Shown: piece by piece, positions 58,892 through 64,000 of the stretch
How positions within the stretch are numbered: position 1 is the first letter of the stretch
Layout of the letters: every line of letters begins with the position of its first letter
DNA from: Virgibacillus_F necropolis_A
Lineage (GTDB): Bacteria > Bacillota > Bacilli > Bacillales > Amphibacillaceae
Length of the DNA: 64,000 nt
Assembly (NCBI RefSeq): GCF_044793635.1
Contig: NZ_CP084992.1
Location: 2,356,001-2,420,000 of the forward strand
Direction of reading: 5' to 3'
Made by a program: the position numbers and the translations under genes
Notes under the pieces: generated by a model
Seen by the model: only the letters and a program-made list of their open reading frames with translations
Told to the model about the DNA's origin: nothing
Databases searched by the model: none

Positions 58892-59344
58892 ATGATTGTT
58901 AAACTGAACAACCGAGATAAATCCGAGGTGCAAAATATTTTAAACGTACAGCTGCTAGCTTATCAAGTAGAAGCTAATCTTATTGAGTTTGACGGAATAC
59001 CGCAATTAAATGATACAGTTGATTCAATAATGGGTAGCAATGAAACTTTTATCGGCTATAAATATGAAAGGGAACTGGCCGGATTTATTTCTTATGAAGC
59101 ATTAGAAGATGAACTAGACATTTGTAGGTTAGTTGTTCATCCCAACTATTTTCGTAAAGGAATCGCAAGTAAACTATTAAATTATGTGATGAGTGAGAAT
59201 TCAGAGGTCAACCGATTCACGGTAAGTACTGGGTCAAAAAATATTCCTGCCATTAGTCTATACGAACGATTTGGATTTACACCTTATCAGAAGGTAGAAG
59301 TGGCTACTGGTATTTATATTACATTGCTTGAGAAAATTACATAA
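58892..59344 (+). CDS. GNAT N-acetyltransferase
   Basis: A 150-residue GNAT: YERELAGFISYEALEDELDI, LVVHPNYFRKGIASKLLNYV (the acetyl-CoA loop RKGIAS) and VSTGSKNIPAISLYERFGF. This last pattern is typical of small GNATs in Bacilli, with VEVATGIYITLLEK at the end. AAAGGGAGAG precedes ATG. It stands alone and is followed by a hairpin terminator. Substrate unknown. Confidence 0.84.
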   Translation: MIVKLNNRDKSEVQNILNVQLLAYQVEANLIEFDGIPQLNDTVDSIMGSNETFIGYKYERELAGFISYEALEDELDICRLVVHPNYFRKGIASKLLNYVMSENSEVNRFTVSTGSKNIPAISLYERFGFTPYQKVEVATGIYITLLEKIT

Positions 59345-59347
59345 CAA

Positions 59348-59372
59348 CGAGCCCAAACATTGTTTAGGCTCG
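59348..59372. terminator. Hairpin after the GNAT gene
   Basis: CGAGCCCAAAC pairs with GTTTAGGCTCG (one mismatch). T-runs are weak, but it lies directly after the stop. Confidence 0.6.
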
Positions 59373-59499
59373 ATATTAAATTGACTTTGTTTAATTGTAC
59401 AGAATTGAATGTTCGTGCTAGGCAAGAACATTCAAATTATGTTGCCTTTGATTGAGACCTTTTGGCTTTTTCATCACTCCCTCAAAATGATTTAAATCC

Positions 59500-60864
59500 T
59501 TATTTTATTGACATTGCAAAACTTATTCTATCTTGATTTATAGTGCTGAACTCTTGTGTAGGGCTGACAAAGGTTAAAATGCCAACTAAAAGAACAATCC
59601 CTATCATTAGTGCAAAATCCCATTCTATAAGGTGTTTCAATTTTGTATTTTGCTTGTTTTTCAATGCTTTGCGCACGATAGATCCGATTATGATTACAAG
59701 AAGTACAGCAAGTATTTTTAATAACAATACTTTGCCCCAAAGCGTCTCCCAAAGTATTGATAAATTAGGCAAAAAGATTATTGCCATTAAACTGCCTGTA
59801 ACACTAAGTGTTAGAATACTAATCAATGCATATTTCGAAAACCTGGGCAAAAATCCAATTATGAAATTACGATGATGTTTCCAAAAAACTATAATAAGGA
59901 ATAACCCACCTATCCAAATTGAAGCTGCAATTAAGTGAGCCATATCTAGAATTGATGTGATAAATAACGGTTCATAAGTTATGGCATGACCAGCTATGAC
60001 TTCGCCAATTAGTAATAAGCTAATCCAAAGACCATCAATGATTCGTGAACGATGTAGGATAAGGAATCCCAACATACTTGTTACAAACATGAGAAGCCAT
60101 GCAAATCCGAAAGCTGTTTGGAATAATAATGATTGCAGGTCATTAATACCAGTTATCAAGCTATTAAACTGTAAGTAACCATATCCAAGTAACATGATGA
60201 AAAGAAAGAAACGTAAAACCATAGATCCTTTTATATAGGACGCTTTTGCAGATGAGGTTAGAATAGATGATGCGATTCCCCAAAATACCCAGCCAGCAAG
60301 AGCAAGAATGCTAAAATAATATAGTAAGCGAATAAGATAAGTTGAGGTTGAATGATCATGCTGTGTTTCCCCATTGGATACTTGTTTTGGTGTTTGCATA
60401 TCTTTATCCTTAACCGTAATCTTCTGATGCTCTTTCTCGTCTTGGTCCAGTTCAGTCATGGGCACTTCTTTATTTTTCTCGGGTTCTGGTACAGTTAATG
60501 TGAAGTTGTAGGTCCCTTCTACAGGGTGTCCATCTGTTGAAACAATCTGATAGCTTACTTTGTATTCACCAGTTTTTAGTTCTGGTAGCTGTAACAAAAG
60601 GCTTTTTTGATCGTCACTTACATTTTCTGTTGTACCCTTTACCTGCTCGCCACCTTGGTTATAAACGGTTATGGAAGAAAGATCAGGTTCAATTTTTGAA
60701 CTGAATGTTAATGTAATGTTTTTGGGTGATTTTTTCAGTTGACTATCTGGTGCAGGTTTTGCTTCGACTAAAGAGGTATGTGCAGAGGCAGTTGATGGAA
60801 GCATTATAGATAAAAATAGTAAAAGTAATATAGCGATATGAACGGTCCTTTTTTTTATTCGCAC
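59500..60864 (-). CDS. ycnJ: CopC-CopD fusion protein (YcnJ-like)
   Basis: A 454-residue protein: a signal peptide ending near STASA, a CopC beta-barrel (residues 28-130) starting AHTSLVEAKPAPDSQ with the N-terminal His that binds copper in this family, a charged linker rich in Lys/Glu (130-170), then a CopD domain with about eight spans. YcnJ of B. subtilis is a copper-uptake protein of similar layout but about 90 residues longer. The C-terminal YtkA-like part of YcnJ seems absent here. The start is GTG after AAAGGAGGTG. The usual partner genes ycnI and ycnK are not adjacent. Confidence 0.9.
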   Translation of the reverse strand: MRIKKRTVHIAILLLLFLSIMLPSTASAHTSLVEAKPAPDSQLKKSPKNITLTFSSKIEPDLSSITVYNQGGEQVKGTTENVSDDQKSLLLQLPELKTGEYKVSYQIVSTDGHPVEGTYNFTLTVPEPEKNKEVPMTELDQDEKEHQKITVKDKDMQTPKQVSNGETQHDHSTSTYLIRLLYYFSILALAGWVFWGIASSILTSSAKASYIKGSMVLRFFLFIMLLGYGYLQFNSLITGINDLQSLLFQTAFGFAWLLMFVTSMLGFLILHRSRIIDGLWISLLLIGEVIAGHAITYEPLFITSILDMAHLIAASIWIGGLFLIIVFWKHHRNFIIGFLPRFSKYALISILTLSVTGSLMAIIFLPNLSILWETLWGKVLLLKILAVLLVIIIGSIVRKALKNKQNTKLKHLIEWDFALMIGIVLLVGILTFVSPTQEFSTINQDRISFAMSIK

Positions 60865-61059
60865 TGTGGCACCTCCTTTTCATTAAGTAAACGATTCAAA
60901 ATCGATTTTAGATCACTTAAATGTAAAATAATTAAATTAATACCAATTAGGGTACTTCAAATAATTAAGCGAAGGAGGAAATAAACTTCTGTCATTATAC
61001 ACCAGTGGAGATTGATACTGATTGTAGTTGTTGGGGAGAGAACCGGAGAGAGGAATTTA

Positions 61060-61410
61060 TCAAGTCTCCAGTTCGATTGCTTCCTGGATCAGTGCAATAT
61101 ATTTATCGTGTTGAATGTCATCAATAATTTTCACTCTAATATGTCGCATCTTTTTTCCTGTTCCTTCAAGAAGTGCATCTTTGTCAGCAAGTGTTGCCCC
61201 GAAATAGAATCCAAAATTCACATGTTTTTGGGCAGTTTGGATATAACACACCATACCATTTTCGATATAACTTGGTTTTCCCCATTTAATTTCCTCTTGA
61301 ATATCAGGTGATGCTTCAAAAACAATTTCTCTTAATCGGGTAGCAATTTCCTTGATTGGTGATGATAAATTCTCGATAAACGAATCGACTTCTTTATTTT
61401 TTTTCAACAT
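61060..61410 (-). CDS. DUF1801 family protein
   Basis: A 116-residue protein matching DUF1801 (YdhG/YdeI-like): VDSFIENLSSPIKEIATRLR, ASPDIQEEIKWGKPSYIENG, QKHVNFGFYFGATLADKDAL and a C-terminal RVKIIDDIQHDKYIALIQEA. In B. subtilis, the relative YdhG is proposed as an intracellular iron chaperone (Fra). It is transcribed divergently from the PadR gene. AAGGAGTGA precedes ATG. Confidence 0.87.
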   Translation of the reverse strand: MLKKNKEVDSFIENLSSPIKEIATRLREIVFEASPDIQEEIKWGKPSYIENGMVCYIQTAQKHVNFGFYFGATLADKDALLEGTGKKMRHIRVKIIDDIQHDKYIALIQEAIELET

Positions 61411-61482
61411 GTTTAATCACTCCTTATTTGTAATTATAAACGTTTCGCTGCTTAAAATACTACTGTAAACCATTTTTAAATG

Positions 61483-61544
61483 TATATCTTGCAATACAAG
61501 GTATATAGATATATACTAAACATATATCTTGCATTACAAGGTAT
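61483..61544. promoter_or_regulatory. Tandem candidate PadR operators
   Basis: Two copies of a 22-base site, TATATCTTGCAATACAAGGT and AT (61483-61504) and the same with GCATTAC (61523-61544), start exactly 40 bases apart, about four helical turns. They lie between the DUF1801 and PadR genes, 20 bases from the PadR start. TATACT between them may be the -10 element. Confidence 0.65.
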
Positions 61545-61563
61545 TAGAAAAGGTGATGGTTAA

Positions 61564-61890
61564 TTGTCTACAACTCAGATGTTAAAAGGAATATTAGATG
61601 GTTGTTTGTTAGCAATTATTAATGAAAAAGAAGTCTATGGCTATGAATTAGCCGAAAAACTTCAGAATTATGGTTTTGATTCTTTTAGTGAAGGAACGAT
61701 TTATCCTTTATTATTGCGCATGCAAAAAGATAATTTGGTGACATCTACACTAAAAAAATCGACAGCAGGTCCGAAAAGGAAATACTATTCGCTTTCGGAA
61801 AAGGGCGAACAGGAATTAGAGCATTTTATCGATCGATGGAATTCTCTACAAACAAATGTGAATCAAGTATTGAAAAAAGATAACCAATAA
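61564..61890 (+). CDS. PadR-family transcriptional regulator
   Basis: A 108-residue PadR protein: MLKGILDGCLLAIINEKEVY and GYELAEKLQNYGFDSFSEGT, YPLLLRMQKDNLVTSTLKKS and KYYSLSEKGEQELEHFIDRW, the family's winged helix plus one dimerisation helix. TTG at 61564 follows AAAAGGTGATGG. It is followed by a membrane protein with which such PadR genes usually form an operon and is likely autorepressed through the repeats at 61483-61544. Confidence 0.93.
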   Translation: MSTTQMLKGILDGCLLAIINEKEVYGYELAEKLQNYGFDSFSEGTIYPLLLRMQKDNLVTSTLKKSTAGPKRKYYSLSEKGEQELEHFIDRWNSLQTNVNQVLKKDNQ

Positions 61891-61903
61891 AGGGGCTGGT
61901 CGT

Positions 61904-62683
61904 GTGAAAAACTGTGAAATAATTCTTTCTAAAGAAAGTAGGAAGTTTTTAGATGATTTACGACTATATTTACTTTCTAGTGGGAAAAAGTCTGGTGAAG
62001 TGGAAGAGATTGTTCATGAATTAAAGGTTCATTTAATGGAGTCCGAAAAAGAAGGAAAGCCAATCGAAAAAATAATTGGGCGAACACCAAAAGAATATAT
62101 GGAGCAACTATCAGATGAAATGCCTAATGATTACCTCAGTTGGATTAAATATTTACCCATTATTGCTTTAGGTGCATTTTCATTCATTATTATTGGAGAT
62201 GCGATTCGTGGAGAGCTTGTGTATTCTATGTTGCAGTTAGTGGGTTATCCGGTAATTTCACTATTATTTATTTTTGTTTTGATGTATGTTTTTAAGTATA
62301 CAGCGGGAAATTCCTTATCAAAAGTGAAAGAAATATTTATTTTCTTATGTATAGGGATGTTACCTATTGCTCTGTTTGTTGGTTTAATTGTTTTAGACCG
62401 CACTATTGATACCCCGCTTGTTCACTTAGGCTCTACTGGCAGTATAATTGTGACCAGCCTTGCAATTATTACTATGATTTTGCTTTCCGTATGGAGTAAG
62501 ACTTGGATTTTGATCATCTTGTCGCTAATTATTTTTGTGCCTGAAATTATTTTGAATGAAACTGCAATTCAAGAAAGTACGAAGTCCATGTTGAATTTAT
62601 TTATAATTATCATTGGGGTAGGAATCTACCTTCTTATTTCAAGCAGGTTAGAAAAAAATAAGGGAAGGGGTAGTAATATATGA
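61904..62683 (+). CDS. HAAS-domain (DUF1700-like) membrane protein
   Basis: A 259-residue protein: an N-terminal helical domain of about 80 residues (SKESRKFLDDLRLYLLSSGK, EVEEIVHELKVHLMESEKEG, IGRTPKEYMEQLSDEM), which looks like the HAAS fold that binds PadR-type regulators, followed by six predicted membrane spans. PadR-HAAS pairs are thought to couple membrane or envelope state to transcription. Start GTG at 61904; overlaps the phosphotransferase gene by four bases (ATGA). Confidence 0.8.
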   Translation: MKNCEIILSKESRKFLDDLRLYLLSSGKKSGEVEEIVHELKVHLMESEKEGKPIEKIIGRTPKEYMEQLSDEMPNDYLSWIKYLPIIALGAFSFIIIGDAIRGELVYSMLQLVGYPVISLLFIFVLMYVFKYTAGNSLSKVKEIFIFLCIGMLPIALFVGLIVLDRTIDTPLVHLGSTGSIIVTSLAIITMILLSVWSKTWILIILSLIIFVPEIILNETAIQESTKSMLNLFIIIIGVGIYLLISSRLEKNKGRGSNI

Positions 62684-63600
62684 AATTAAAAGACAATGAT
62701 CTTCCAACAGAAGTAATTAAATGGATTATTAACGCTGTAAATCCAAATGCTACTGTTAATTCTATTGAGCGATTGAAGGGGAGTACTTCATCTACGCTGC
62801 ACAGCATCTCACTTCAGGTTAATCAGTCTAATTATGATGTTGTGTTACGACAATTTGATAATAAAAAATGGCTACAGGAAGAGCCTGATTTAGCATTCCA
62901 TGAAGCAGAAAGTCTTCGTTTTGCAGCAGATGTGGAAGTTCCAACACCGAGTATTATAGCATTTGACGAGGGTGGGATTGTGTGCGGAAACCCACTTGTT
63001 CTAATGACGAAGCTGGACGGAGCTGTGGACATTTTGCCAGCTAACATGGATCATTGGGTGCGTGAATTAGCCCATTCGCTTGTAAAAATCCATGCTGTGG
63101 ACACAACGGACTTTCAGTGGACTTATTTCACCTATAATGATAAAACAAAATTAGAAGTACCAAGCTGGTCAAAAGTTCCTGATGTATGGCAAAAAGCAAT
63201 AGACATTGTAAAGGGGCCACAACCAACTGTCAGCAAACAATTTATCCATCGGGATTACCACCCTACAAATGTGTTATGGAAAAATAATAAAGTCAGCGGT
63301 GTGGTCGATTGGGTGAATGCTTGTTATGGACCAGCAGGAATTGACGTTGGCCATTGCCGGCTAAATCTGGTGAAGTTGTACGGCGTGCAAGTTGCAGATC
63401 AATTTTTATCGGCGTATCTATCCCTAGCTGGTGAAACTTATACCTATGATGTTTATTGGGATATTTTATCAGTAATGGACGGTGGTTCAGATGTATATCC
63501 AGGTTGGGAAGTGTTTGGCGTTAAAGGGTTAACGGACGGGATGATGGAAAAGCGTTTAGATACATATCTGAAAAGTTTGATTAATAGACTAGTAATATGA
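62680..63600 (+). CDS. Aminoglycoside-phosphotransferase-fold kinase
   Basis: A 306-residue kinase-like protein with an N-terminal lobe (RLKGSTSSTLHSISLQVNQS, YDVVLRQFDNKKW), the catalytic loop FIHRDYHPTNVLWKNNKVSG and VVDWVNACYGPAGIDVGHCR with the metal-binding Asp. This matches the APH/ChoK superfamily of unknown-substrate members (Brenner motif HxDxxxxN), so it may phosphorylate an antibiotic or a small alcohol. It is translationally coupled to the HAAS protein upstream. It is distinct from the Mph-like gene at 25119. Confidence 0.86.
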   Translation: MKLKDNDLPTEVIKWIINAVNPNATVNSIERLKGSTSSTLHSISLQVNQSNYDVVLRQFDNKKWLQEEPDLAFHEAESLRFAADVEVPTPSIIAFDEGGIVCGNPLVLMTKLDGAVDILPANMDHWVRELAHSLVKIHAVDTTDFQWTYFTYNDKTKLEVPSWSKVPDVWQKAIDIVKGPQPTVSKQFIHRDYHPTNVLWKNNKVSGVVDWVNACYGPAGIDVGHCRLNLVKLYGVQVADQFLSAYLSLAGETYTYDVYWDILSVMDGGSDVYPGWEVFGVKGLTDGMMEKRLDTYLKSLINRLVI

Positions 63601-63644
63601 AAAAAAGTGGTATATAATTAAAAAATTGGAGGGGGATTGATTAA

Positions 63645-63920
63645 GTGAAAGCAAAATTAGATGCAATTTTAGAGTCATTAGAAGATTTGAAACACGGTCA
63701 AAAACAATTTGAAGAAAAGCTTGAACTGTTGAATGAAAAGTTAATTGATTTTGGGTTAAGATTAGATAATTTTGAAACCAAATTAGATTATATAGATGAA
63801 GAGTTTGACAATTACATGGTTGAAACAAGAAGCCGGTTTAAGTATACATTTGCAAATATGGATGAGCATAAAGCACTTTTTGAAATGATTGAGAGTCAAA
63901 ACCACACATACCGACATTGA
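63645..63920 (+). CDS. Short coiled-coil protein
   Basis: A 91-residue, highly charged protein predicted to be one long coiled coil (AILESLEDLKHGQKQFEEKL, LLNEKLIDFGLRLDNFETKL), with a more polar end. GTG at 63645 is preceded by GGAGGGGG. Small proteins of this kind recur in Bacilli without a named function. It lies 44 bases after the phosphotransferase gene and may be its own unit. The last 80 bases of the window hold nothing I recognise. Confidence 0.68.
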   Translation: MKAKLDAILESLEDLKHGQKQFEEKLELLNEKLIDFGLRLDNFETKLDYIDEEFDNYMVETRSRFKYTFANMDEHKALFEMIESQNHTYRH

Positions 63921-64000
63921 TTACAACACCTCAGAGACTCCACAACTCCACCACATAGGCAATTTTAACTGTTTTTTGAAAAATCGCTCTAATCTAGTAA

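Overview
The window is chromosomal DNA of a low-GC, spore-forming Bacillaceae. Many gene products match Bacillus subtilis proteins (SwrC/YerP, TmrB, RocB, YisP, YcnJ, a YaaH/SleL-type spore lytic enzyme, bacilliredoxin BrxC). Together with a BCCT osmolyte carrier and abundant palindromic intergenic repeats, this points to a halotolerant genus such as Oceanobacillus, Virgibacillus or Lentibacillus. The genus is inference. I see no rRNA, tRNA, CRISPR array, prophage or plasmid functions.

Layout. 0-7 kb: the tail of a MerR/TipAS regulator, a 609-bp MITE-like element, a TetR repressor divergent from a SwrC-type RND pump, a Uma2-type nuclease and GC-rich palindromic repeats. 7-14.3 kb: Cu/Zn superoxide dismutase, TmrB, a CvfC-like HEAT protein and a run of small GNAT, Maa, Nudix and VOC enzymes. 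14.3-18.3 kb: thiamine salvage (thiD-thiM-thiE-thiW, then tenA) under two TPP riboswitches that appear to use different output mechanisms. 18.4-23.3 kb: a GntR/ABC operon and a germination-type glucosaminidase. 23.4-26 kb: an attenuated operon of hflX plus a macrolide phosphotransferase. 26-33.3 kb: rRNA methyltransferase, HAD phosphatase, RocB, a regulator in which an HTH domain replaces the N-terminal barrel of an F1-ATPase beta-like protein, and a secreted thermolysin-type protease.

33.3-35.6 kb: an IS110/IS1111-family insertion sequence sits inside a palindromic repeat. Its 3' non-coding region folds into an RNA whose two 9-nt hairpin loops match the two sides of the insertion site. 35.6-41.7 kb: the selD-mnmH selenouridine operon, and a SAM riboswitch driving an LLM monooxygenase and an ATP-grasp ligase. 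41.9-52.9 kb: a second GntR operon, small enzymes, an RsbR-type stressosome protein, a BCCT transporter, YisP and a two-component system. 53.4-64 kb: small membrane proteins, a frameshifted brxC, a DHA2 efflux pump next to a TipAS-type regulator, a CopC-CopD protein and a PadR/membrane-protein/phosphotransferase operon.

The strongest leads are the guide-RNA signature of the insertion sequence, the HTH/F1-beta-like regulator, and the leader-peptide attenuator that appears to couple ribosome rescue (HflX) with macrolide inactivation (Mph).
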